A DNA stretch of 64,000 nucleotides from Spirodela intermedia. Its lineage: Eukaryota; Streptophyta; Magnoliopsida; Alismatales; Araceae. The notes below the pieces were generated by a model. The model was given only the letters and a program-made list of their open reading frames with translations. It had not been told where the DNA came from and did no database searches. The stretch is taken from assembly GCA_902729315.2 (NCBI GenBank), contig LR746269.1:1844501-1908500 (forward strand). Direction: 5' to 3'. Within the stretch, counting starts at the first letter, position 1. Each line of letters begins with the position of its first letter. The position numbers and the translations under genes were made by a program. Positions 23,741 to 35,320 of this stretch are shown in pieces.

Positions 23741-25609
23741 ATGGGGGGCTGCGTCTTCCTCTTCTCCGTCTTCCTCCTCCTCCTCGTCGTTCCTGGCTTA
23801 TCCAGCGCCGCCATCAAGAGGGAGAGGCTCACCACGTCAGAGGAGGATGCGGTGGCGCTGCTCCGCCGGGATTCCACATCTCCGCCGCCCCCTCCTCCGG
23901 CAGGCCCTACGGAGTACTTCCAAGTGACGAGGCCCATCCCCCTCCCCAACGACAAGCCCTGCTCCGTCCTCCTCCTGCAACACGACTTCGCCTACACCTA
24001 CAGCAAGCCTCCGGTCACCACCGCCTACACCCCTCCTTCCCACTGCCGCCGCCGCGGAACTCCCTCGAAGGTGGTTCTGGAGTGGCGCGCCGCCTGCCGG
24101 GGCCGGCAGTTCGACCGGATCTTCGGGATCTGGCTCGGCGGCGTGGAGCTCCTGCGAAGCTGCACCGCCGAGCCGCGCGCCACCGGCATCGTCTGGACGG
24201 TGGAGAAGGACGTCACTCGCTACACCTCCCTCTTCTTCTCCGACAACCAGACCTTGGCCGTCTTCCTCGGCAACATCGTCGACCAGACCTACACGGGGAT
24301 CTACCACGCCAACATCAGCCTCCATTTCTACTACGGAGGGAAAGACCTCCCCCATCGGCATCATGGATTCGACTCACCGGCGGATCTGATCCTCCCGATC
24401 TCGCGGAATCTCCCCCTGGAAGATGGTCAATGGTTTCTGGTTCAGAGCCCCGCCGATTCGCCGGCGAAGGAGGTGACGATCCCTCGGAATGCCTTCCGGG
24501 CGGTGATCGAGGTGTTCGTCTCCTTCCACGCCGACGACGAGTTCTGGTACGGCAATTTTCCCGACGACTACATTTCCTCCAACAATCTCACCGGCACGCC
24601 GGGGAAGGGGCCATTCAGGGAGGTCGTCGTCACCGTCGACGGTGCCGTCGCCGGCGTGGTGTGGCCATTCCCTGTGATCTACACCGGCGGCGTCAACCCC
24701 CTTCTCTGGCGTCCGATCACCGGCATCGGCTCCTTCGACCTACCGTCGTACGACATAGAGATCACCCCTTTCCTTGGGAAGCTCCTGGACGGGAAGCCCC
24801 ACAGATTAGGGTTCGCCGTCACCAACGCCCTCAGCTCCTGGTTCATCGACGGGAATCTCCATATCTGGCTGGACAGCAAGAGTTCGCAGACCATCGGAGG
24901 ACTGATCAAGCACGAGTCACCGGAGCTCAAGCTCTATGCTCTGTCGGATTTCAAGGGCCTGGACGGGAATTTCTCTACCACCGGCGACAGGAGGATCTCC
25001 TCCACCGGGTGGGTGATCTCCTCCCACGGCAAGATCACCACCCACTTCTTCCAGGTGCTCGACTACAAGAACTTCATGGAGATGAAAGACAATGGCAGCA
25101 CGCAGGTGATCAACCAGACCATAGATTCCACCTCCGGCGTCTACGTCAAGAGCCCCGGATCGGTCCTCTTCTCCGATGAGATCTTCCGAAGCTTCCCTCT
25201 GCATCTTTACTCCGGCACCGCCGATCAGACCAATGAGACCTACTCTCTGATCTCGAACCTTTCTCTGGGGTTCAATGAGAAGAGATTCACCGGCGAGCGA
25301 TTCGGGTTCTCCTTCGGCGCCCTCCTAAATTCTCAGAAGGCCGACGGCGTCATGATAGTCAAGGGGAACCTAGTCGTCAGCGGCGTGGGGAGCACCCAGC
25401 AGGATTACAGATACGAAGGCACAGATGGATGCTACTCCAGGAACGTGAGTAGCAGCAATTACACCATTCTGTTCGATGAATCGGAGAAGGTTTGTGGCAG
25501 AAGATCACCTTTCGAGCTGGGTTCTTCGCTCAACAGATGGATTCCATATCCGGCCAGGAGGGCTTCTCTCTCAGTAGCCATGCCTAAGCTGAAGAAGATC
25601 GACGATTAG
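23741..25609 (+). CDS. Peptide-N4-(N-acetyl-beta-glucosaminyl)asparagine amidase A (PNGase A type)
   Basis: Intronless, 622 aa. A clear signal peptide (hydrophobic FLFSVFLLLLVVPGLSSAA) indicates entry to the secretory pathway. The body matches plant PNGase A: EYFQVTRPIPLPNDKPCSVL, FDRIFGIWLGGVELLRSCTA, GIVWTVEKDVTRYTSLF, and PLLWRPITGIGSFDLPSYDI. Family role: removal of N-glycans from glycopeptides, including those with core alpha-1,3-fucose, in acidic compartments or the apoplast. Several NxS/T sequons (NQT, NIS, NLT, NFS, NGS) suggest it is itself glycosylated. Length is normal for the family and no domain is missing. Expression is likely driven by the duplicated upstream module. Confidence 0.93.
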   Translation: MGGCVFLFSVFLLLLVVPGLSSAAIKRERLTTSEEDAVALLRRDSTSPPPPPPAGPTEYFQVTRPIPLPNDKPCSVLLLQHDFAYTYSKPPVTTAYTPPSHCRRRGTPSKVVLEWRAACRGRQFDRIFGIWLGGVELLRSCTAEPRATGIVWTVEKDVTRYTSLFFSDNQTLAVFLGNIVDQTYTGIYHANISLHFYYGGKDLPHRHHGFDSPADLILPISRNLPLEDGQWFLVQSPADSPAKEVTIPRNAFRAVIEVFVSFHADDEFWYGNFPDDYISSNNLTGTPGKGPFREVVVTVDGAVAGVVWPFPVIYTGGVNPLLWRPITGIGSFDLPSYDIEITPFLGKLLDGKPHRLGFAVTNALSSWFIDGNLHIWLDSKSSQTIGGLIKHESPELKLYALSDFKGLDGNFSTTGDRRISSTGWVISSHGKITTHFFQVLDYKNFMEMKDNGSTQVINQTIDSTSGVYVKSPGSVLFSDEIFRSFPLHLYSGTADQTNETYSLISNLSLGFNEKRFTGERFGFSFGALLNSQKADGVMIVKGNLVVSGVGSTQQDYRYEGTDGCYSRNVSSSNYTILFDESEKVCGRRSPFELGSSLNRWIPYPARRASLSVAMPKLKKIDD

Positions 25610-27652
25610 GGCAGCTTCCTCAACCTGGGGGGGATCGGGTAAGTGTTGACAGGGTATCTACTTATGGAATTTCCCCTGTTTTCCATCTCATTGTCTGCAG
25701 ATGTGATCTTTTTTTCTATGCTTCATTGCTTTGACTACTGAAGTCAAAATCATATGGCTTTTGATATTTGTGGAACCTTGACTAAAAATGGTCGTCATGA
25801 GCCATTTGGTAGTAGATAGCTCTTGGAAGCGATCTCCGCCTCTGGAGCACCGTTGAGTCTGTGTGCAGGGGAGTAAAGGGAGAGTAACACTTACTTTTTC
25901 TTTGCTTTCTTTTTTCTCGTCTTTTGTGCCGTTGACTTTTCGTGTTCTTTAATATTTTTCAGAGCTTTTTCAAATTGGTTCTTTCTTTTCCTTTTTTTAC
26001 TTGTGGTTATATTCGCATTTTTTCCTTGGAATCAGTCACAGACCGTATATGGTTTTCTATTTATGTGAATTCGTCATATCTGCATTCCTCAAATAATGAG
26101 ATTAGACCCGGAATGGATATTCACAATTCTCTTCCCTAGCTCTCTCCCTCTCATTTGACTTTCCTTTCTGGAGTCTAAGTATGCTTAAAAGTAGATCCTG
26201 TCCTCTTTTCTGTGAATATGCTTCATGATCTTTGCCTGATCGTCAATGGAGCATCATCCCTGGACCCCACATCAGTCGATAGTTTCCCAAACATTTGGAT
26301 TATATTGCAGGGAGGGCTCAGATGAAGAACTAATGACACAGTTTTGGTTATTATAATTGTTTTTCTCATTGTTGTTGTTTTGTATCATCATTATTATTAT
26401 TTTTGGACTAGAATCAGTGGGGTTGACTTTGCGGGTCCTACCCTGCCGTGTCCCAAGTCAGAGAGATGCTCTCTTAAAGAGTGCAGTCGCCAGTCAAAAT
26501 GAGTACCTTGGGATTGTGGTAGTGGGAAAGATTCTCATATTAGTATGGTTTTAAGTTTCTCCCTAAAGGAAACTGAGTTGACTTCATAGTTCGTGATCCA
26601 TAGACATCCAAAAGCAGGCGTTGACTTCCAAAAAATCCCCCAAGAACCAAGACCTAACTAAAAATGAGCCTTTGCGGGTTGCGTAGCAATGCGGCTGGAA
26701 AAAAGAAAATCTCCAAACCCTGCGGTTTAAAATCTTATCTTGGTAAAGTCAACGAATTTGACGAAGTCCAAGAAGACCCACAGGACATGATGGCCAACAC
26801 CGCACGGATAAAAGTAGTCGTCGGATAAAGAGGACGCGATATGGACGGAGATCGCGTTCTCCCTCCTTAGTTCACTCGCTCGATCTGGTGCAGCCTCCCC
26901 TTGATTCCTCACCTCGCTCGGGTGGCCGTTGATGATCCCCACCGGCGGCACTGCCTCCGCCGACGGAGGCGGAGGAGGCATCCTCGGCGTCCGTCCGTCC
27001 GTCCGTCCTTTCTTCCTCGGTCGCCTGATCGTCGGAGCTCCACAGGGCGGAAGAAGTCAGACCCGGCGGCAATGACGCTGACAGGTCCTCCCTTCTGCTC
27101 CTTCTTCGTCCCCACGGCGGCCGGCGAAGCAGCTGCGGCGGCTGACAGCTCAGCCGGCCCCTCCTCCACCTACAGCGGGGGGAGGAACCGAGGCGACGCT
27201 GCTGCGACGACCGGCGGCAGTAATGGGAGGACGACCGATGCGGCGGAGTTTCCAGATCTGCCCTCCGCCGGGGAGGCTTATCACCGGCGGCAGATCTGAC
27301 GGATTAAGATGGGGAGTTTAAATTACCGGGGGGGCTCGGATTTCCTGCGCCGATCTTCCCGTCAAAATCCGCCCCGTCCTGCGGCGGCATGCCTTGCCGA
27401 CGCGTCAGGACGGAACCAACGGCGGCGATGCCGCCTCAGGAGAGATCTCCGAGCCCCGAGCCCGGCCGCCAGAAAGCGCGGTCCTCCTCCTCCTCCAACA
27501 GCCCCACCACCGGCCGGCGTCTTCCCGTATAATCCTCTCCCACATGCGGCTCACCCGGGTCTCGCCCTCACCCTCGCTCTCGCTGATCCCCCAAAAGTGG
27601 CCGATCCGGCGATAGGAGGAGGGCAAGGAGGTTGCAGAGGGAGGGAGCGGAG
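25610..27652. promoter_or_regulatory. Spacer with a TTGACY (W-box) cluster; ASIL upstream region
   Basis: AT-rich glycoamidase 3' flank, then a GC-rich ASIL leader (about 26900-27650). Ten TTGACT/AGTCAA hexamers lie between 25731 and 26752 (25731, 25742, 25778, 25932, 26155, 26423, 26492, 26578, 26621, 26747). A (CGTC)n run lies near 26990-27008. The GC-rich part contains an ATG at 27072 (75 codons, stops 27299) and an ATG at 27309 whose frame overlaps the ASIL start. These look like possible upstream ORFs, not genes. Confidence 0.5.
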
Positions 27653-28573
27653 ATGGAGGGGAGAGAGGGAGGGGGGGCTGCGAAGCCACCGAATCCTGCG
27701 CTGCCCTACCGCGAGGATTGCTGGAGTGAGGGGGCGACGTCTACCCTAATCGATGCCTGGGGCGACCGCTTCCTGGAGCTCAACCGGGGGAACCTGCGCC
27801 AGAAGCAGTGGCAGGAGGTAGCGGACGCCGTCAACTCCCGCCGCACCGCCGTCCGGAGGCCCCCACGCAGCGACATACAGTGCAAGAACAGGATCGACAC
27901 CCTCAAGAAGAAGTACAAGGTGGAGAAGGCCCGGATCACAAACTCCGGCGGCGCGCTCTCCAGCCAGTGGGCCTTTTTCGACCGCCTCGACGCGCTCATC
28001 GGCTCCTCCGAGGTCTCTTCTCACAAGCCCTCCCCGCCGCCGCCTCTCGCGTTTCCCTTGCCCTACCGGAAGAATTCCTCCCTGCCGTCGGCCTCGGTGG
28101 CTGCCTCCCCGTCGACCGCGAGGGATAAGCGTCATACATTGGTGGCTCCTTCAGAAGACTCCTCGTTGCTGAACAGGAAATACTCTGCCGCGGCAGCTGC
28201 TGCGGCTGCCGCCGCCGCGGAGCGGAAGGACGAGGAAGCAGGACCGGAGTCCTCAAAGTCCAGTACTGAGAGACCCACCAGAGGGAGAGGGCAGAGGGGA
28301 AGTAACAATGGCAGTGTTGCCGGCAATGACAATGACGATGCCGAGGCAGTTCGCGAACTTGCGCGGGCGATTTTGCGTTTCGGTGAGGTATACGAGAGGG
28401 TGGAGGCAGAGAAGCAGCGGCAGATGATGGAACTAGAGAAGGAGAGGATGGAGTTCACAAAGGGCCTGGAGTTCCAGCGGATGCAAATATTCGTGGACTG
28501 TCAGCTCCAGTTGGAGAAGTCCAAACGAGCCAAAAGGGACCCCTCTGGTACGTTTGTAGCATTACAAAGTTGA
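27653..28573 (+). CDS. Trihelix transcription factor, ASIL type
   Basis: Single exon as read, 306 aa. The N-terminal trihelix (GT) domain (about 17-95) shows WSEGATSTLIDAWGDRF, NLRQKQWQEVADAVN and QCKNRIDTLKKKYKVEKAR, including the three spaced Trp positions. This SIP1/ASIL subgroup is defined by the C-terminal coiled coil seen here (AILRFGEVYERVEAEKQRQM then ELEKERMEF...FQRMQIF). The linker is Ser/Pro-rich with a 12-Ala run. Arabidopsis ASIL1/2 repress embryonic maturation genes; I assign the subgroup, not the function. A GTACGT donor-like site sits just before the stop, so a short extra 3' exon is possible. The leader contains upstream ATGs. Confidence 0.88.
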   Translation: MEGREGGGAAKPPNPALPYREDCWSEGATSTLIDAWGDRFLELNRGNLRQKQWQEVADAVNSRRTAVRRPPRSDIQCKNRIDTLKKKYKVEKARITNSGGALSSQWAFFDRLDALIGSSEVSSHKPSPPPPLAFPLPYRKNSSLPSASVAASPSTARDKRHTLVAPSEDSSLLNRKYSAAAAAAAAAAAERKDEEAGPESSKSSTERPTRGRGQRGSNNGSVAGNDNDDAEAVRELARAILRFGEVYERVEAEKQRQMMELEKERMEFTKGLEFQRMQIFVDCQLQLEKSKRAKRDPSGTFVALQS

Positions 28574-31296
28574 ATCTTTGTGCCTTTACTGTTTTCTCTT
28601 AAGACTATGTGAAGGTATTCACTTCATGGGAAGCCCTTCCTTTCTTTGCTTTAATCGGACAAGCTATGCTGGTAGCTTTGCTGTCGATATCATCATCTTC
28701 CTCACATTGGCGAGTGATGTCGTAGGAATGCAGTGGTAGACGCTCGAAAGTTCATTTTCCAGTGGTTATTTCTGTGCGGGAAATCATCAGATCTGCATCA
28801 ATACATGTGACTGTATGCTGCATCTCTGCATTGATGTGTCGTCAAACCTCATCAAGCATATGATGTAGCTCTCTGAAAGTATCTCTGTTTAAATCGTTTT
28901 ATTAGGGAAATGGGATTGTGCACTGAGGAAATGATGAAAGCTTTTTTTCTGGTCGGGGAGATGGGTTGGTTGTCTACTCGAGGGGTTGTGTGAGAGAAAA
29001 TTTGGGTAATGAACTAGTAGATGCTTAGGTCTCTTCCTTCTCCATCAGAACTCAGGGTTAGTCCTGTTTTCTGTAACTCAGGTCAAACGCCCTCATCGGG
29101 GCCAGTTGATTTTACAATACAGCATACCCTCACCACAGAGAGGCAAGAACACCTAAACACATAGGTGGACAAAGGAGAATACCCGAAGCTTGTCTGATTC
29201 CCTATCTCCATCTACCAGTTGCCAACCACTTAGAGGGTATAATTTTTATGCATTTTGAACGATCAATATATGATTTGTATTGGAATGGTCTATGGGCATA
29301 TTTGATTGTCTAATCCAGATTTGACGTGCTTGGGTACAGATCTTTGTCACCAGACTCTTGCGGAAATACCTCCTTCTTTATAGTTTCCTAGGTGCTTTCT
29401 GGCATCTCTCTCCAATAAACAACATTTTTTTTTCCTGCTGAATTTAATTTGAAGCTGCCATTTGACAACTACCGTTCAATTCGAGCTTCACAATGGGGTG
29501 TGGAAAAAACATTGCCAAGCAGCTTTGCTGGTTCTTTAGAAGATGAGACAATCTCTTTGTCTTTCCGCTCGGTTCACAAACCAATAGGTCTGTTGCAGCT
29601 CCTTAGAAACACCTGTTTTTCATTCTCACTGGGGTTATTGCGCCTTTGAATCAGGGAAGTGATCTTTATGTCTAGTATGCTGACAACACCTCGCCACAGT
29701 AAGTGGTCATGGAAATCAGGCAAGGATTTTTTGAAAATGCTACTGTTTCTCAAGGGATCCCGAATATGTAATCGTTTTAGTGAACCTCACATCGTGATGG
29801 AATGAGAGGATGCAATGAATTTTCATGGTAAGTACCTTCACAGAGTAGGAATGATGTAAGATAATCTTTGATTTTCAAAGTAGGAAGCCTTGGTGCAACG
29901 CCTTTGACTCATTGAGAGTGAAGACTTTCCATCTTTGGGTTATGAGAGAATTCTACTGTTATGGGCGAACCCTGGGGATACTTTTCCAGATTTCTGCATA
30001 GCATCTTGCTCTTATTTCGTATCCCCCATGGCTGTCGGGCTAGCATCTCGTTTTTGAGATAAGCTCTTTGCGCCAACTACCGTATTGATGGCTCGCTGAG
30101 TGTCAGAGATTTTTAGGGCGAACAATGCTTTTTTGGCCAGGTGGTCATAGTGTGATATTTTGATCGGATCCATGGTACGGAGATCTTTTCATTGTATGAT
30201 TTCATATCATTGGAACAGTGCTGACCTCTCCTGTGGGTAGTACCGGAGAGGGAGACCCTCTCAGCTGGGGGAGATGCTGGGGATTCCTCTGTCTGGTCTT
30301 CTGAATGGGAGTTTAGTTTTTTGGGGCACCTTTTTCTGAATATCTGGGAATATGAATAAGATACGTTAAATGGGTTGATTCTACTTTGGATCATTCAATC
30401 CCCCCCAATAATAATAATTAATAATAATAGTGATAGTAATAGTAACAACAATCATATTTCTTTAGGAGTTTCTTGTGTGTGAAGCAGGCAGTAGCCCTCT
30501 ATGTGATTTGGTTAAAGAAGGCCATCTATCTGTTTACCTAGTCTACTTGCTTCTTCTTTCTTTTCTTTTTTTTTTTTCTTTTTTTGAGATTTTATCAAAG
30601 GGGTATCTGGGGTTCTTTAGTGTTCTAGATGGGATATCGCTTGGCTGCCTCTGTTTCGAGGGATTCATAATGTTCCTATGTTTTGGCCATAATGGCCATA
30701 ATGCTATCTGTTATGGCCATTTATATGATATATTTTCCTATGTTTGGTAGCCGTTTGTGTGGAACGCTATACTTGTTACTCGCTAGTCTTAGTTATTTCT
30801 GTAAAGATATGTGCTTCCGGCCACTTTCATGGCTGCTCTCTACTTGTTCTGGTATTGATGTTGTGAAATGTCATAAGCAAATATTGAAATTTATGTATAT
30901 ATGAGCTTTGTTTCCTTTTTTTTAGTGTATAATATATCATGAATTTAAAGTAGAAGAAAGAATGGCATGAGATAATGCCAATCAGCGCACTCCTTCATTT
31001 TACATGAAAAAAATGAAAAAAAAAAATCTGATTTTATCTTATTTCGACACAATTTAAGTAATTGTAGAAAATCATAAACCTGAAAATTGTTTGTACGTGT
31101 GTATCTTGTCCGAGCAGTCATGATTGTGGCATGTCAGGGTTCAGTCCCACCATGCATTATGAGGGTTTATTATATTTTCTGCTGCATTTCTCATGAAAAT
31201 TTATGCAATTATTATTATTTCTCCATTCTATTTTCTCTTAGCAATTATTATTAATTCTATTTTCTATTGTTTCTTTTGCGCAAGGGAACTCATGAA

Positions 31297-32640
31297 TTGA
31301 CTTTTGATGTTATGATCAATCAACGGCCTGTCTGATGAGCTCGACGTCATTGACTATAAGCTCTTCTGCATTTGTTGTGCTTGATTATTGCAACTTCATG
31401 GATGAGATCTATAAACTCTTTTGGTCAACGAACTTGTTTTCACAAAGTGGGACTACCTCACTAGGGAGTCTGGCCGAGATTCCATGAATAAATGCTCAGA
31501 TAATTCGTGTTTAATGGGGGGAAGTCAAACCACCCATCTTGTGTTCCCATGGTAGAGGCGTGACTAGGCAGCTGAGGGAATTTGATTCGTTGACTTGCGA
31601 GGAAGAGCAAGAAGAAAAAAAGTCAAAAAGAGCGTGAAGAAGATGAGTTTCTCTCGTCACTCTTCCCCTATCCATCATCTCTAGGAAGTGTATAAAGTTC
31701 AAAAGTCAACTGATCTGTACTTACATGGTCTGACTAAGTCCTCCGAAAATCACACGCTTGAATTCTTTCTTCTTTCTGATTGGCATCATGTCATGAACAA
31801 AAATTGGAAAAAAAAAAAAAAAACAGATGATCAACATCGATGGGTGACCAGATTTTTGGAAGAAAAAGGAGAAAATCTATATGATCGCCTCTACTAGTTA
31901 CGCTCTTTCAAGACTATTCAAGATCCCATTGCACCAGAAAGAAGCTCCCAGGGGCCTCACAGATCCATCTTTCTATCAGATTACCGAATGCTTCTTTAAT
32001 TCTTTTCGTTCTAGGTGAAGAACTCTTCCAGGACCCCTCACCCACTGAATATTATAGATCCCATCAAGAATTTTTATTGTTTTATATTTTTTAATTCATC
32101 ACCTCTGAGCATTGATACTTGGATCATACTGGGGCTTGGCATTGACAAAAATGGTAAAAAAAAATTGGGTTTGACTAGATCTCCTGTTACCCACCATATC
32201 AAGGTGGTTATTTTGACCGGATTCCTTGCCTACCCCAAGAACCCAAGATGGAGACATTTGTCTTTCCTGTTTACTTCGATATGGAAGAGAATAAGAGATA
32301 TTTATCCACTGTGAATTCAATTTTGGCGGCATATTTCCCCAAAATTGGGCGTTGACTTTTTCTGCTTCTTGTTCTACAGATAGTTACTTGTAGCTGGGGG
32401 TCCTCCTCGTTTCGGACAGATTTCGGAGAAAATGTTCGCAGGGTAAGATCTTGGCGAGCTTCTGCCGCCCATTGAGAGATCTGAGATGAACCAGAGGTGA
32501 GGGAAGGGTTGTCGTGGCAGCCTCACGGAACCTGTGTAAACAGCTATGGGTCTGACCATCGTTTCTTTTTTTTTTAAGTCTTCGAACTCGTTTGACCAGC
32601 CCGCTGTGGGCTCCACGTCGGACCAGAGTCTGAGTTGACT
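31297..32640. promoter_or_regulatory. Dense W-box (TTGACY) cluster
   Basis: Twelve TTGACC/TTGACT hexamers on either strand within 1344 bp (31297, 31350, 31423, 31523, 31590, 31621, 31704, 32171, 32213, 32352, 32592, 32635). About 1.3 are expected at equal base frequencies. TTGACY is the WRKY binding core. Whether this regulates any gene is not shown. Confidence 0.5.
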
Positions 32641-34976
32641 CGGTTTCCTCCGCGGTACTGCATGTTAGACCCGACCGAAGCCCAATCCGGCCCATAAAAT
32701 AATATAGACAGATAATGGGATTATTTACTGAAATAATCGTTAAAGAAATCCCCTCTATGGGTTCCGTCCTTATTTTAGTATTTAATTAATATTTTTTAAA
32801 TAATCAGTATTAGATAACGCATATAATAAAATATAATATAGGGATCTCTTCAATTAAGTTCCTCGGTCCGCAGCCGGAATCGGATTTTCCCGCTTTTCGG
32901 GTGAGGGATTTTCGGAGGGAGGAATCCGATTCCCCGATACCCGGGCCCAGTGGCCTCTTTATAACCACCCCTCCTAGTTGGCGGCGCCGCCCTCCGGAAA
33001 AGTTGGACTTTTGCGCTCGTGACTGGTTAGTGCTCGGGTGCGTTCCACATGAGGTGCCAGTGGGACCACAGGTAAGATGGTCCACGTGGTCAACTCAAGC
33101 GATGCCAGAGAAGAGAGAGAGAGAGAGTGAGAGAGAGAGAGAGAGAGGGAGAGAACCACTGTCGATCGATTGAGTCAGCGCAGGCAGTATGTTCTCGTGG
33201 ATATTCACGAGAGACGTCCGTCGGCTTCTCAGTCAAAGCGATTAGCGAGAGAGAGAGAGAGAGAGATCATATGATCCGTGGGACCCAATCCGTGATATAA
33301 AATGTACAATTATAGGCCTCCGATTAATAATATAAAATAGAGAATTATAGATTTGGGCCTGAGGATGTCGACATGCCAGACGAGCTTAAAGCCAGGCCGG
33401 GCCTCGGTATTCAAGCCCGCCTCTATCTGAGGCCCCGCCCGAAAATTTAGTATCCTATTTTACTTGCCACACATTCCTCTCCCTTGCTCTTAGTGAAGGC
33501 TCGATAGGGCTTTCGGGCCTGGCCCAGGCCCGACGACATCATTTTTGCAAGGATAATAAAAAAGCGGCTGAAAATTCGTCCCTCTTATCCGATAAGTGCG
33601 GTCTCAGCCGGTCGGTGGCAGGCCCACCTGGGACGGCGGGAACCGGACGGGCACTCGCGGCCGCCGCCGTCCACGTGGGTCACACTCCGACTCACACTGC
33701 CCGATAAGGTATCAGTGGATGACGTCATCATACACGCCTGCCTCTCTCTCTCTCTTCCCCCCTGTCGCATAGGACAAGGAACGGCTGTCTCTGTCCGTCG
33801 TCAACTTGCCTAATAATGCAGCCGGCCCCGACCACGCTCGCTTTGTTTATGCTCACACCATGTGCCATTTCGTACCCATCAAATAATACGTACAAAAGTC
33901 AAAGATACTATATTTAGCACACCCTATATTGACTTTTAAATACATTTGAGAGGGCCCCTGCGGACTAGATTTAAGCTTCTAGATTCGTCTACTCCCTCTC
34001 TCTCCCTCTCTCTCTCTCCTCATATTGGTGCATAGAGAGGGTCACGTTGGGTCCATCTGACCTGGGGCAACTATGTGATCATAATGTGTAATGATAGAGA
34101 GAGAAAGCCTCGAAATTGATGACCCAATATTCATGCAACTATTTTTTTTAATATAATTATTGTATTAATTCATTCGTCAATATTGTTCGTTGATCTAAAT
34201 TGCAATCAAATGATCCCTTTTGCGATCTACATAGTGGGTAATTCTTCCCTCCTTAGAATAATATTAATCTGTTGGATAATTGTTCATATATTTGCCTGAT
34301 AAGCACCTAATAATACATGTTTTTTTACTGCATAAGCAAATCCATATCAAGCAATTTTGGAAGTCAACCATGCATTACTTTTGGTATGAGTATCAAAACT
34401 TGTTACTAAGTCAACCTTCACGAATAAGAGGGACCATCCGTTGTGAAATCATTGTTAGCTCATTTATATATCTAATTTTTTTACAAAGAGGTAGTCTCTA
34501 GAGAATTCTGGTGCTGAGGGGATCCCCATTCTTCCAAGTCAACGATCCTATTAGATTCTTTCATTCGTTCTCTGATTTTCCCAAGGTAGATGCTTAAAGT
34601 CAACACTCTAAGAGTAGACAAGTTAGATTTCTTCTCCGACACAAAATAGAAATACCCTTTTTTGGTAACAAATTTGCGTCGTTCTCATGCGCCATTCAAG
34701 TGGAACCTCGATTCAACGAGTACCTGTCTGATTCTAACCCAAATATGGTAAACAAAAGTATAAATTTATCTCCGGCGGCGATCTTGGCAGTTAATCCCCG
34801 GTGTGGTCGGCTGACCTACCGCCGGCGCGGCGGCGGGTCGACGGCGGACTTCTCTCTTCCGCCGCCGGCCCGCCCTCCACGCCTCGGAATCAGCATGCGG
34901 GTGAGGGCATATTCCTGTCTCCTAACGCTGCCTTAGATGATTAGTTTCTCTCTCCTCTGTTGCTCCTCCCCCACCA

Positions 34977-34990
<14 letters not shown>

Positions 34991-35036
<46 letters not shown>
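34991..35036 (+). repeat. (GA)23 microsatellite in PEPC promoter
   Basis: Perfect GA run preceded by TAGA units, ending about 14 bp upstream of the TATA-like element. Confidence 0.95.
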
Positions 35037-35039
<3 letters not shown>

Positions 35040-35049
35040 CTGGATTTTC

Positions 35050-35056
35050 TATAAAG
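35050..35056 (+). promoter_or_regulatory. Putative PEPC TATA box
   Basis: TATAAAG lies 265 bp upstream of the PEPC ATG and directly after the (GA)n tract. A start site near 35080-35090 would give a leader of about 230 nt, reasonable for plant PEPC. Confidence 0.45.
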
Positions 35057-35320
35057 GTCAGAGCCCATTCCATACGGCGCAATTGTCCAGTTGACAGATC
35101 CTCTCTCTCTCTGGGTCTCTTCATCGCCTTCCTCGTTGATCCATGCCTTTCCAGCCCCGCGAGTTCTGATCTTAAAAGCAGAGCCGAAGACGCGGGAGAA
35201 ATCTAGGGCGGTCTCCATCTCCGTTTTCCTTTTCCTGCTCATCGACCTCTTCCTGTTCAGAAGTAGTTGCGGGGTCGAGTGAGCTCCGGGCTTGGGGCCC
35301 GAAGCTGTGGGTCGGGTTTC

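Larger units (their letters stand above)
28574..35320. other. 6.7-kb gene-poor region upstream of PEPC
   Basis: No ORF here resembles a protein family. It contains AT-rich sequence with simple repeats and a dense TTGACY cluster (31297-32640). A GC-rich block at 32830-33070 and GGCC-rich motifs at 33360-33530 follow. GA tracts lie near 33110-33150 and 33247-33266. The PEPC core promoter follows. No transposon termini or conserved transposase/RT motifs were recognised, though old TE relics could be hidden here. Confidence 0.5.

Noticed and set aside
24082-25179. 365-codon Arg/His/Pro-rich frame inside the glycoamidase gene
   Set aside because: Frame-shifted shadow of the amidase; composition is typical of an off-frame GC-rich gene.
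26909-27169. Minus-strand ORF in the GC-rich region upstream of ASIL
   Set aside because: Ala/Arg-rich, no family match, and opposite to the probable ASIL leader.
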